Source: Bacteroidia bacterium
Lineage (GTDB): Bacteria > Bacteroidota > Bacteroidia > Bacteroidales > Prolixibacteraceae
Assembly (NCBI GenBank): GCA_026391315.1
Contig: JAPLDT010000060.1
Location: 1-37,851, forward strand
Direction of reading: 5' to 3'
Length of the DNA stretch: 37,851 nucleotides
The position numbers and the translations under genes were made by a program. The notes under the pieces were generated by a model. The model had not been told where the DNA came from and searched no databases. It saw only the letters and a program-made list of their open reading frames with translations. Within the stretch, counting starts at the first letter, position 1, and each line of letters opens with the position of its first letter. Positions 7,221 to 17,364 of this stretch are shown in pieces.

Positions 7221-8123
7221 TTTAGATATCAATTCGAGTATTTCTGTCTCCTGGTCGGGATGAAACCAATGAATATCCGGATCTTTCCGAAACCAGGTGA
7301 GTTGCTTGCGGGCATATTTTCTCGAATTTGCCTTGATCTTTTCAATTGCCTCCTCCAGCGAGCAGTTCCCATCAAAATAATCAAACATTTCGCGGTAGCC
7401 AACCGTGTTGAGGGTGCTTAATTCCCGGTGGGGATAGAGACTCCGCGCCTCCGCTTCCAGTCCGGCAGCCATCATTTCATCGACGCGACTGTTGATTCGG
7501 TTGTGGAGTACAGATCTGTCGCGGTTCAGGCCAATTTTCAAGATATTGAAGGCTCTTGGTTTGACTGTTTTTGTGCGTTGGGCAGAGAATGGCTTTCCGG
7601 TAGTGTAACAGATTTCCAGTGCATGGACGATCCGTACCGGATTCCGGAGATCAACTTCATGGTGATATACCGGGTCCAAAAGTCTTAGCTCGGCTCTCAA
7701 TCGTTCGATTCCCTCCTCTTTCATCCGATTCATCAGTGTCGCCCTTAGTTCGGGATCTACATCGGGAAGGTCGTCGATCCCCTTGCAGACCACATCGATG
7801 TAAAGCATCGAGCCTCCGGTCATCAGGACAACGGGATGTACGGCAAAGAGCTTCTGTAGTTTTTCCAATACCTCAGTCTCGAACCTGGCTGCGTTGTAAT
7901 TTCCGAAAATTGAGTTGGATTGTACAAAGTGGTGCGGAATCTGTTTCAGGATCTCCTTTTCGGGTACTGCTGTTCCAATTTGCATCTCTTTGAACAACTG
8001 CCTGGAGTCGCAGGAGATAATTTCGGTGTGGAAATGATTGGCAATTTTGATACTGAGGGCTGTTTTTCCGACGCCGGTGGGACCGAGCAGGATAATGAGT
8101 GTTGGACGGGTCGTATTATTCAA
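7218..8123 (-). CDS. miaA: tRNA dimethylallyltransferase
   Basis: MiaA transfers the dimethylallyl group to N6 of A37 in tRNAs reading UNN codons. The 301-aa protein has the P-loop G14-P-T-G-V-G-K-T21, the DSRQLFKEMQIGT segment whose aspartate and arginine contact substrate, the GGSMLYIDV motif, the later LNTVGYREMFDYF signature (usually VGYRQ/REM) and the C-terminal RKYARKQLTWFRKDPDIHWF block, all standard landmarks in the right order. The length is normal. Its stop lies inside the shared terminator. Upstream toward 8249 there is no operon partner in close contact. Together with the TrmN6-like gene at 28317, this gives the window two A37-directed tRNA modification enzymes. Confidence 0.96.
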   Translation of the reverse strand: MNNTTRPTLIILLGPTGVGKTALSIKIANHFHTEIISCDSRQLFKEMQIGTAVPEKEILKQIPHHFVQSNSIFGNYNAARFETEVLEKLQKLFAVHPVVLMTGGSMLYIDVVCKGIDDLPDVDPELRATLMNRMKEEGIERLRAELRLLDPVYHHEVDLRNPVRIVHALEICYTTGKPFSAQRTKTVKPRAFNILKIGLNRDRSVLHNRINSRVDEMMAAGLEAEARSLYPHRELSTLNTVGYREMFDYFDGNCSLEEAIEKIKANSRKYARKQLTWFRKDPDIHWFHPDQETEILELISK

Positions 8124-8248
8124 AGGAGAAGGAGTTTCAGATAAATGGACGTTCGGAATTGAACTGGTAAAAGTTCGAAATTTTGTCCCTAAAAAAAAGT
8201 GTGAGATTTTTGGTCTTCAGCAGATGAGTGGCTTTCCTTAAACCGGCA

Positions 8249-8437
8249 TCAGATGATGTCGTTCTTGTCGCCGTAAAGTTCAGTCAAATCTTCCAGTTCA
8301 CCTAGGTCGTTGAGTACACTCATCATTTCGGTGTTCTCGTCCAAAAGTAAATCGGTGTCGTTCTGTAAATTTCTCATTTTAAATTCTGCCTTATTTTTAT
8401 AAGCCATTTTATCATAAGAATTTGAGCTCGTCTTCAT
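8249..8437 (-). CDS. Possible small protein (52-62 aa)
   Basis: The frame encodes 62 aa from ATG at 8437 or 52 aa from the internal MAYKNKAEFK start at 8407. The C-terminal part (LLLDENTEMMSVLNDLGELE, then DLTELYGDKNDII) is acidic and helix-prone. I recognise no family. Support comes from a promoter-like pair on the minus strand directly upstream (-7 box TAAATTTG at 8492-8499) and from the absence of any other explanation for this interval between miaA and aconitase. Base composition resembles coding sequence only weakly. It may equally be a spurious frame, so confidence is limited. Confidence 0.42.
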   Translation of the reverse strand: MKTSSNSYDKMAYKNKAEFKMRNLQNDTDLLLDENTEMMSVLNDLGELEDLTELYGDKNDII

Positions 8438-8491
8438 AGTCGATCATTTTTAAGAGATTAACCATCGTTGAAATTTGCTCCTTACGCCGGT

Positions 8492-8525
8492 CAAATTTAT
8501 TGCGCAATGAAATAAATTGTTCAAT
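8492..8525 (-). promoter_or_regulatory. Promoter candidate for the small ORF
   Basis: On the minus strand ATTG (8522-8525) is followed after 22 bp by TAAATTTG (8492-8499), an exact TAnnTTTG -7 box with a one-base deviation in the -33 box. Transcription would start near 8485, about 48 nt before the ATG at 8437. Confidence 0.45.
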
Positions 8526-8593
8526 AATTGTCTTAAAAAATGTTAAATTTTAAAACAAATTTGGGAGGATCATTCTATCAGGTGATTAGCTAA

Positions 8594-8646
8594 TGCATAA
8601 AAGAGGAACGGCTGGTAATCATTACCAGCCGTTCCTCTTTTATGCA
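8594..8646. terminator. 53-bp near-perfect palindrome downstream of aconitase
   Basis: Twenty-six base pairs flank a single central base at 8620, with arm core AAAAGAGGAACGGCTGGTAA. It starts 7 bp beyond the aconitase stop and in that direction ends with CTTTTATGC, a short T-run. It is a probable terminator; its stem is much longer than usual, so a protein-binding palindrome is an alternative. Confidence 0.75.
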
Positions 8647-8652
8647 ATATGT

Positions 8653-10920
<2,268 letters not shown>

Positions 10921-11472
10921 TCAAATTAAAGATTAAAGATTAAAAATGAATGTCAGAAAGAGTTGTAAACACTTCTAATCTGTTATTATGCAGTCAATGG
11001 TTTAACCCTATTTTCGTTTCGCAAAATTGGCTATTTTATCTGAATAAATTCAATAGGAATCTTGAAATTGAATAATGAGTCCAACTCCATAAAGAAAAAA
11101 ATTAAGAAGGCCACTAAGTCACAAAATCACTAAGGTATCACAAAGATTTAAATATCAGCACTATGATTCTTTGTGAACCTTTGTGTCATTGGTGTCTTTG
11201 TGGCAAGAAAAGACTTGTCGGAGCTGACTCAATGATGAAAATTGTACAGTTGTCAATTGCCTCGGTTTTTACATTTTGGTATTGCATCATCCTTAATTCA
11301 TTATTACCTTTATACGTTCAAAGTTTAAAAAAATAGACTACCTTGTCATTTATAATTACAGTAAAAATACCTACAAATCCTCCCGCTTTTGCCTTTTTAA
11401 CCGAAAGGCAATCAGACACTAAGTTGTAATCTTTAATCTGTAATTTTTAATTTGTAATCCGTTAGTTCAGTT
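10921..11472. other. Divergent intergenic region with nested inverted arrays
   Basis: No gene is supported in these 552 bp. An outer pair sits at the edges: ATTAAAGATTAAAGATTAAA (about 10925-10944) next to aconitase and its approximate reverse complement, AATCTTTAATCTGTAATTTT (about 11428-11447), next to the permease. An inner mirrored array lies at 11106-11207. Promoters for both flanking genes should be here, but none stands out. Confidence 0.65.
11106..11207. repeat. Mirrored array, CACAAAG/CTTTGTG family
   Basis: The left arm (11106-11145) contains spaced CACTAAG, CACAAAA, CACTAAG and CACAAAG. The right arm (11169-11207) has 9-bp units CTTTGTGAA, CCTTTGTGT, CATTGGTGT and CTTTGTGGC, the degenerate reverse complement. 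The spacer is about 23 bp. It is more diverged than the other arrays and so may be older. Confidence 0.65.
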
Positions 11473-12720
11473 ATGTTACTAAAACCGCTTGTTGTAGAAA
11501 ATATTCACATCGCTTTTCAGTCGATTCGGAGCAATTTGCTTCGGTCGGTACTGACGATCCTGATTATAGCTGTGGGAATATCGGCGCTTGTAGGCATCCT
11601 GACTGCCATCGACTCCATCAAGAATGCCATTACTGCCGATTTCACCCGTTTGGGAGCCAACACCTTTTCCATCCAGAGCAGGGGAATGAGAATTCAGATT
11701 GGCAATCAGCGATATCGTTCCAAAAATTACAGCTACATCAGTTATTTTCAGGCCAAGGATTTCAGGGATCAGTTCCATTTTCCCGCATTAGTCTCTATTT
11801 CAACAATGGCAACCAATACTGCCACAGTGAAATACGAATCGAAGAAGAGCAATCCAAATGTGATCGTCAGGGGCGTCGATGAAAATTACCTTTCCACCGA
11901 CGGATATGATATAGAAAGCGGGCGCAACATATCGATGCAGGAGGCCTTCGACGGAACCAACGTGGCTTTGATCGGTGCTGAGATGGTACCTAAGATGTTC
12001 CCAAAAGGTGTTGATCCCATTGGAAAGTTGCTTACAATCGGAAGTGGAAAATATGTCGTGGTGGGCACACTGAAGTCGAAGGGAAGTGGTTTTGGTGAGA
12101 CCGGCGACAGACTTGTTTTCCTCCCCTTTGCCAATGTGCGCCAATATTTTGCCCGGCCAAAAATGAATTTCAGGATCAGTGTGCATCCCAACTCCGCGCA
12201 GCTGATGGATGCTGCCACCGGTGAGGCTGAAGGAGTTTTTAGAAATATCCGTAAGCTCAATATTCTGGATGACAGTGATTTTATCGTAGAAAAGAGTGAC
12301 AACATAGTCAATATACTGCTCGAAAACATCAAATATGTAACCATGGCCGCCACCATTATCGGTGTCATCACTTTGTTGGGCGCTGCCATTGGGTTGATGA
12401 ATATCTTGTTGGTTACGGTTGCCGAACGTACCCGGGAGATCGGCATCCGCAAAGCCATTGGTGCCAACTCCGGCACCATCCGGCAGCAGTTTCTGATCGA
12501 ATCGATCATCATCGGTCAGATGGGAGGAGCATTGGGAATAGTTTTGGGAATTCTGGCCGGTAACGGTATCTCCCTTTTTATTGGAAGCGCCTTCATCATC
12601 CCATGGAACTGGATAATTGGTGGAGTGACCGTCTGCCTGCTGGTCAGCTTTGCCTCGGGTGTTATTCCTGCTGTAAAAGCTGCCAAGCTGGATCCGATAG
12701 AGGCGCTGCGTTATGAATGA
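11473..12720 (+). CDS. MacB/FtsX-type ABC transporter permease
   Basis: The 415-aa protein has the MacB-like topology: one N-terminal membrane helix (about residues 20-45, LLRSVLTILIIAVGISALVG), a large periplasmic domain (about 50-285, MacB_PCD type) and three C-terminal helices (about 290-315, 340-370 and 378-405) forming the FtsX-like permease domain. The motif AERTREIGIRKAIGA between the first two C-terminal helices is diagnostic, as is the ending AAKLDPIEALRYE. Such permeases couple a cytoplasmic ATPase to mechanotransmission across the envelope. No ATPase gene is adjacent; the LolD-like ATPase at 27513 is 15 kb away and pairing with it is speculative. The 9-bp tandem array starts inside the last codons and includes the TGA stop. 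Confidence 0.92.
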   Translation: MLLKPLVVENIHIAFQSIRSNLLRSVLTILIIAVGISALVGILTAIDSIKNAITADFTRLGANTFSIQSRGMRIQIGNQRYRSKNYSYISYFQAKDFRDQFHFPALVSISTMATNTATVKYESKKSNPNVIVRGVDENYLSTDGYDIESGRNISMQEAFDGTNVALIGAEMVPKMFPKGVDPIGKLLTIGSGKYVVVGTLKSKGSGFGETGDRLVFLPFANVRQYFARPKMNFRISVHPNSAQLMDAATGEAEGVFRNIRKLNILDDSDFIVEKSDNIVNILLENIKYVTMAATIIGVITLLGAAIGLMNILLVTVAERTREIGIRKAIGANSGTIRQQFLIESIIIGQMGGALGIVLGILAGNGISLFIGSAFIIPWNWIIGGVTVCLLVSFASGVIPAVKAAKLDPIEALRYE

Positions 12721-12823
12721 CGGAGAGGACTGGGATGACTAGGATGACGGAGATGACTAGGATGACTAGGACGACTGGGATGACGAAGACGACTAGGATG
12801 ACTAGGACGACTGGGATGACGGA
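12716..12823 (+). repeat. Twelve-unit 9-bp tandem array (GATGACTAG-like)
   Basis: Twelve consecutive 9-mers with no gaps begin AATGACGGA, GAGGACTGG, GATGACTAG, GATGACGGA and end GACGACTGG, GATGACGGA. Every unit fits GA-N-GAC-N-N-N or a one-base variant. The first unit overlaps the permease stop. Units alternate among at least five variants, suggesting higher-order duplication. No mirrored arm is found nearby. The following AAGATGCTCCCTGAG junction is shared with position 2875. Confidence 0.92.
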
Positions 12824-13073
12824 AAGATGCTCCCTGAGCTGCACTGCCCTGAGCCTGTCGAAGGGTCGAAGGGGAGATGGGGGCGAGTGGGAGAAGGTGC
12901 GAATGCGACTCCCTACTAGTCAAGCCAAATTTGAAAAGGTGAAACAGTGAACCGATCCCTGAGCTTGTCGAAGGGCGGATGGTCTATTATTATCAGTTTG
13001 CAGGTAGCTTCCTGCTACTTTAGCTAACCGTTAGGCAAAATCACAGAAAAATCAATAATTATCAACTTAGAAT
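12824..13073. other. Repeat-rich gap before the transglutaminase gene
   Basis: It holds CCCTGAGC-type repeats near 12833, 12850 and 12956, then a small hairpin GTAGC/GCTAC (13004-13018) and CTAACCGTTAGGC (13024-13036). The last 37 bp are AT-rich and presumably form the leader of the next gene. A reverse-strand frame that looks like short R/H-P-S repeats is a translation of the arrays, not a gene. Confidence 0.65.
13002..13036. mobile_element. Small GTTAGGC-ended site (attC-like half)
   Basis: GTAGC-TTCCT-GCTAC forms a hairpin at 13004-13018, and GCTAACCGTTAGGC follows at 13023-13036. GTTAGGC fits the integron R' pattern GTTRRRY, and CTAAC/GTTAG are inverted around one base. It sits 37 bp before an AT-rich gene. 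No matching site is found after that gene and no integrase is present, so the evidence is weak. Confidence 0.3.
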
Positions 13074-14219
13074 ATGAAAATTAATTTGGTGTTTCTTATT
13101 GTCTTTTTGTTTAGCACAGAATTATTTGGCATCAATAATTATTCTGAAATTGATAAAAGATCTATTTCTGTTCCAGATTCATTAAGAACAGTAGATCAAA
13201 TATCGACTTATTTGACAAAGGATTTAAAGAGTGAAGAAGAAAAAGTAAGAGCTTTTTATATTTGGATATCACACAATATAAAATATGATTTAGATAAAAA
13301 GAATTCAGGAAAAAAGTACATTTCAAAAACAGCGCAAATAGATGATGTTCTTGAAAAGAGACAAGGGATATGTTCGCACTACTCAGCGTTATTCAATGTT
13401 TTTTGTCAAAAATCCGGTATTAAATCTTATGTGATTAAAGGATATGGACGGAAGGGAACTGGAGAGATTTCGGATTTAGCACATTCTTGGAATGCGGTAC
13501 AAATAGATACAAATTATTATTTTATCGATGTTACTTGGGCGTCAGGATACGTACAAAATAATATTTATGTCAATCAGTTTCGAGATGAATATTTTTTAAT
13601 TGAACCTAAGATATTTATAAAAACGCATTTGCCATTTGATCCTGTTTGGCAATTTTCAGATAATCCGATTAATATTCTGGAATTCAATAATCAGAATTAT
13701 TTAAAGCTTTCGATAAAAGGCAATTATAATTTTCGTGCTTTAATTTCCGAAATTGAAAATCAAAATAGCTTAATATATTTTGAACAATTGAACAAAAGGC
13801 TTCTTAGTCTTGAAGAGTTTAATGATTTGATTTTGACGGAAATAATGGACAATGCTTTTCAAATTACATTTGAAAAGTGCAGAATAGCCGTAGACTCATT
13901 GAATTTTGCAACAGACAATTTTAATTTATATATAAAGCAGAAAAATTTCAGGTTTCGTATACCCCATATTGAAGACAGCGAGCTTAGAGAACTAATTAGC
14001 AGTGTAGAGCGGCCTTTATATAAGGCAGATGTAATACTTCAAAATGTATTTACATTTAATCCTGATTTAAACATTCAGATTTCCAGGTTCAAAAAAAATA
14101 TACAAGAATTTGAATCAAAGATGAAGATTGAAAAAGACTTTATCGATAAGTATATTAATACAAAGAAGTCATTTAGATTTTTATTATTTATTGAGTTGAA
14201 AACTGCAAATAGCCAATAG
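13074..14219 (+). CDS. Secreted transglutaminase-like protein
   Basis: The 381-aa product begins with a signal peptide (MKINLVFLIVFLFSTELFG). A transglutaminase-like domain occupies about residues 40-160 with a complete papain-like triad: C100 (KRQGICSHYSALF), H137 (DLAHSWNAVQID) and D152 (YYFIDVTWASGY). Bacterial members are usually cysteine proteases or amidases; the substrate is unknown. The C-terminal 200 residues match no family I know and are rich in N, F, I and K. Codon use is strikingly AT-rich compared with both flanking genes, and a GTTAGGC site precedes it, pointing to horizontal acquisition. The last codons and TAG stop lie in an ATAGCCA repeat. Confidence 0.85.
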   Translation: MKINLVFLIVFLFSTELFGINNYSEIDKRSISVPDSLRTVDQISTYLTKDLKSEEEKVRAFYIWISHNIKYDLDKKNSGKKYISKTAQIDDVLEKRQGICSHYSALFNVFCQKSGIKSYVIKGYGRKGTGEISDLAHSWNAVQIDTNYYFIDVTWASGYVQNNIYVNQFRDEYFLIEPKIFIKTHLPFDPVWQFSDNPINILEFNNQNYLKLSIKGNYNFRALISEIENQNSLIYFEQLNKRLLSLEEFNDLILTEIMDNAFQITFEKCRIAVDSLNFATDNFNLYIKQKNFRFRIPHIEDSELRELISSVERPLYKADVILQNVFTFNPDLNIQISRFKKNIQEFESKMKIEKDFIDKYINTKKSFRFLLFIELKTANSQ

Positions 14220-14236
14220 CCAACAGCCAATAGCCT
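14209..14236 (+). repeat. 7-bp tandem repeat at the gene 3' end (ATAGCCA)
   Basis: Four units, ATAGCCA, ATAGCCA, ACAGCCA and ATAGCCT, run through the transglutaminase stop codon (TAG, 14217-14219). Related ACAGCCA words occur at 3368-3374, just beyond the GNAT gene's 3' end. Confidence 0.7.
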
Positions 14237-14243
14237 CCCCTCC

Positions 14244-16709
14244 TCAAAACTTAAAATTCAACGTAAACTTATATGCGAAATTGAGCTTGTCGGCGCTAAA
14301 GCGGTAAGGTCCATACCTGTAATAAACACCCATACCCAGTCCTGTAAAACTTGAATTCAGGATTCTGTTCAACTCCACCCCTGATTCAAAGAATCCTTTT
14401 CTGAAATCCGTTGCGCCGGTAGGAACCGAATATTTGGGTTGGAGTGAGCCAAATCCGATGTTTTGTGCCAATGCCAGTTCCGGTCGGATAAAATACCAGG
14501 ATGGAATGAATCCGGTTCCAAAACTGTGCCTGATATGCAGGGAGCTAAACTGGTCGACAGAAAATTCATTGAGGCGCATGGTGGCAAAAGTATAGGGCGC
14601 CATGATGGTAAAGCCTCCCGAATAGCTGCCGTATCCGTTGAACCATTCTGTGGATGGCGCCGTACGCAAGATTTTGCCTCCTCTGATCATAAACGAAGTG
14701 GTTCCCAGTGCGGACAACCGCAGTTGGAATTTACCTTTGGCCTCAAATTTGGTGTACTGATAGTCACTATTAGAAATTTTAAGGCCCTGAATAGCGGTAA
14801 AATAAATATCTGCACGTGGCGGAGCACTCTGAATCAGTTCATCGACATCGTGCAGAAAGGCAATACCAGGTGAATAGCGCAACTGAAAACCAACCCGAGT
14901 CAATTGGAAAGGGTCCCAACCCGCAACAACCACATCGCCGTAGGCATTGTCGAGGTTGGTGGCTTTGTCGAAAAAGAGCCTCAGGTTCAAGGGCTGAATC
15001 GGTCGCATCTCGACACTGGCGGTGTAGCTTTTGGTGTGGAACATGTGCTGAAGCAGGAGTGACCTGAAATATTCAGGTTCGAAAATGTCATACTCTTCGA
15101 GTAGCGTTGATTCTCCAAACTCCTTCTTCATATCCTTGTAAGCCAACTGTATCTTCAAATCGGGATAGCCTGTCGGATAGATCCTTAACCACTCTCCGTG
15201 CCTGAAAAGCCCATCCCGGGTACTGTAGATGAAATAGGTGCCTGTCGCGAAATATTTTGAGAATTTACGGTTGGTCTCCACGCCAAGACCAATTTTATAA
15301 CCTTCGTTGATGTTGTACCCGAAAAGGTAGGTGTAATTAACACTTATCACCCCAAGCGGGACGGTTCCGAGTGAAAGGGAGTGCAGTAATTTTGCTTTTT
15401 CATTTAGCCTAAGTTTATTCCCCAGACTGTCGAGATATTGATAGGTGACAGAATCCTTGGTGGTGAGCGGAATGTATCTAAAACCCTTTGTATCCATGAG
15501 CGAGTCACGCTGCTCGGGTGAAACAGTTACTCCGTATTTCGGGAACGATTTTGGGTCAAGTGGAATGTTCGCCTCCCTTTGATACAAGTAGGTTCGACTG
15601 TTAGCGGTGACTGAAAGCTCCAGCGTTTCTCGTTTTTTCCCCAATGAATCCAACGGATAACTGGTCATCATCTTGAAATTGATGGCGGCATTGAGCTCGG
15701 AGGGAAACCATCGGTCCGAATCCAGCCTGTCATAATGTTGCCAAATCGAGGCAAAGATCTCTTTCTTGTCTGTTATCGCAGGCTCTGCGATAACGCTCTG
15801 TACCGCATAACCGTGGGTGTTGATGTGCAGAAACCCTTTTAATCCATCAAAATTTCTATCCCTTGAAGGGTGAAACCGAATCAGGAAAACAGTGTCTTGA
15901 TGGTCAATCAAAAGAGTATCTTCCAGAATAAACGAATAGTTTTTCAGCGCCGTTTTTGAGACCGGAGAGAGGTACTTTTTGCTTAGAAGGGAGAAATTTT
16001 CCTCGTAAATCGAAAAGCTTTGTAGCTGGGTTGCCAGGAGGAAGAAACTCTCCTTTTTCAACCCTGAAACTTTGGAGGAGAGAATTTCTTCACTTTCATG
16101 CTGGGGCTGCAGAAACATTTTCTTGCTCAATGTCTCTATCAACAGCATGTGGTTGGCTTCGAACTTTTGCTGCAGCTTCTGTAGTTCAATGGCCGAAATT
16201 TTTAATTTTCCGCTGATTTTGCTGTCAGTTACCGGATCTGCCGATAGCCAGAATTTGTGGTAAGAAGTATACTGGTAACTTTCCAGTTTGTTGGGATCAT
16301 TCTCTTTTGCATGATCTACTACCGATTGCATGATACGGTATGCCGGATCCCTTCCGGGACGAACCTCAATGGTACTGAGCAAGTGTTCGTCAGGAGTTAG
16401 TTTGATGATCCATGTCTCGTCATTCGCTTTCCCAACAGCCATATTTAGCGGTTGGAAACCGATGTAACTCAATTGGATTTCGCCAACGGTATCCGGAATC
16501 GTAAAATTCCCGTCGATGTTGCTGATGGTTCCGCTGTTGCCAAAGTCAAACCGAAGATGGACAAAGGGAAGTGGAGAAAGATCGGCCGAGCTCACTACAC
16601 GACCATGTATCTGTTTTGTCTGAGAAGATCCAAGGGTACTGAAGAGACAGAGGAATAGCAACGAAAAGGTGAAAAGTTGCCAGCTATTCTTCGTGCTCCT
16701 GAAGCTCAT
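14244..16709 (-). CDS. DUF5686 outer-membrane protein with carboxypeptidase-regulatory-like domain
   Basis: The 821-aa protein has a cleavable signal region (about 12-31, FTFSLLFLCLFSTLGSSQ), then a CarboxypepD_reg-like beta-sandwich at about 32-110 (IHGRVVSSADLSPLPFVHLR, ISNIDGNFTIPD, LSYIGFQPL), then a DUF5686 region to the C-terminus. The C-terminal 400 residues alternate polar and hydrophobic residues with many aromatic strand ends and finish in KFTLNFKF, consistent with an outer-membrane beta-barrel. The family is common in Bacteroidota, related in layout to TonB-dependent transporters but lacking a plug; its function is not established. Its start overlaps the upstream membrane-protein gene by 26 bp, placing it last in a sigma-factor operon. 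Confidence 0.88.
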   Translation of the reverse strand: MSFRSTKNSWQLFTFSLLFLCLFSTLGSSQTKQIHGRVVSSADLSPLPFVHLRFDFGNSGTISNIDGNFTIPDTVGEIQLSYIGFQPLNMAVGKANDETWIIKLTPDEHLLSTIEVRPGRDPAYRIMQSVVDHAKENDPNKLESYQYTSYHKFWLSADPVTDSKISGKLKISAIELQKLQQKFEANHMLLIETLSKKMFLQPQHESEEILSSKVSGLKKESFFLLATQLQSFSIYEENFSLLSKKYLSPVSKTALKNYSFILEDTLLIDHQDTVFLIRFHPSRDRNFDGLKGFLHINTHGYAVQSVIAEPAITDKKEIFASIWQHYDRLDSDRWFPSELNAAINFKMMTSYPLDSLGKKRETLELSVTANSRTYLYQREANIPLDPKSFPKYGVTVSPEQRDSLMDTKGFRYIPLTTKDSVTYQYLDSLGNKLRLNEKAKLLHSLSLGTVPLGVISVNYTYLFGYNINEGYKIGLGVETNRKFSKYFATGTYFIYSTRDGLFRHGEWLRIYPTGYPDLKIQLAYKDMKKEFGESTLLEEYDIFEPEYFRSLLLQHMFHTKSYTASVEMRPIQPLNLRLFFDKATNLDNAYGDVVVAGWDPFQLTRVGFQLRYSPGIAFLHDVDELIQSAPPRADIYFTAIQGLKISNSDYQYTKFEAKGKFQLRLSALGTTSFMIRGGKILRTAPSTEWFNGYGSYSGGFTIMAPYTFATMRLNEFSVDQFSSLHIRHSFGTGFIPSWYFIRPELALAQNIGFGSLQPKYSVPTGATDFRKGFFESGVELNRILNSSFTGLGMGVYYRYGPYRFSADKLNFAYKFTLNFKF

Positions 16710-17364
16710 TTAAAGATTGGATTAATTGATCGCGGTATTTGCCGAATAAAAGATTGAAACCCTTGTGAAAGATATAGAATATCGATCCAATTAGCAAACC
16801 CAGCAATACAAGCATCGCAGAAGCAACAACGACTATGGCCATGACAGAAGGCGTTTCGCTTATTTTGATGGATTCGAACCCTTTGGTCGCCCCCAGCAGA
16901 AATCCCAAACCCACCCCCGATATGAGGATGATAACAGCAAGGTAAAACTCTTTCTTGAATGTATCCAGGAGGGTGAGAGCCTTTTGAACGGCCCCTTTCA
17001 AATCCTGATTGGACAATGTTTGCAACTGTAGTCGCCTATACCTGATCACAAAGAGCAAAATGGTAAGCATCAGCACAATATTGACAAACCACTCCAGCAT
17101 ATTGATCCACATTGGAACCTCAAGTTCAGCTTTCCAGCGGGAAGGGAAGATAATGTCGGCAGGCATAAATTGATCCGCCAGTGTAAAAAGGAAGAAGAGG
17201 ACCAGAAACCAGATTCCAATTTTGACGCTACGGTCGAGACGGGATAAGATACCTTTACTCCTTTTCTTCAGAAGTTCGTTAATTGATGTCGCATCCAGCT
17301 CTTTTTGCTGGATCGTATCAGAAGTTGCCTTTTGCCAGGCCTTTTTAAATTCGTTCAATTCCAT
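16684..17364 (-). CDS. Membrane protein, putative regulator of the adjacent ECF sigma factor
   Basis: This 226-aa protein has a soluble N-terminal region (1-45, MELNEFKKAWQKATSDTIQQ) and about four membrane segments (near 47-67, 87-107, 138-158 and 178-205), followed by an acidic C-terminus. I recognise no named domain. Its position, starting directly after the sigma-factor stop with no spacer, is where Bacteroidota often encode an anti-sigma factor or a membrane protein of unknown role. The N-terminal helix could bind the sigma factor, but no zinc-binding HxxxCxxC anti-sigma motif is present, so that role is inference. It overlaps the DUF5686 gene by 26 bp. Confidence 0.75.
   Translation of the reverse strand: MELNEFKKAWQKATSDTIQQKELDATSINELLKKRSKGILSRLDRSVKIGIWFLVLFFLFTLADQFMPADIIFPSRWKAELEVPMWINMLEWFVNIVLMLTILLFVIRYRRLQLQTLSNQDLKGAVQKALTLLDTFKKEFYLAVIILISGVGLGFLLGATKGFESIKISETPSVMAIVVVASAMLVLLGLLIGSIFYIFHKGFNLLFGKYRDQLIQSLNELQEHEE

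Noticed and set aside
12711-12923. Minus-strand frames with collagen-like or R/H-P-S repeats
   Set aside because: They are translations of the 9-bp array and the CCCTGAGC repeats, in several frames at once, with no promoter or domain.
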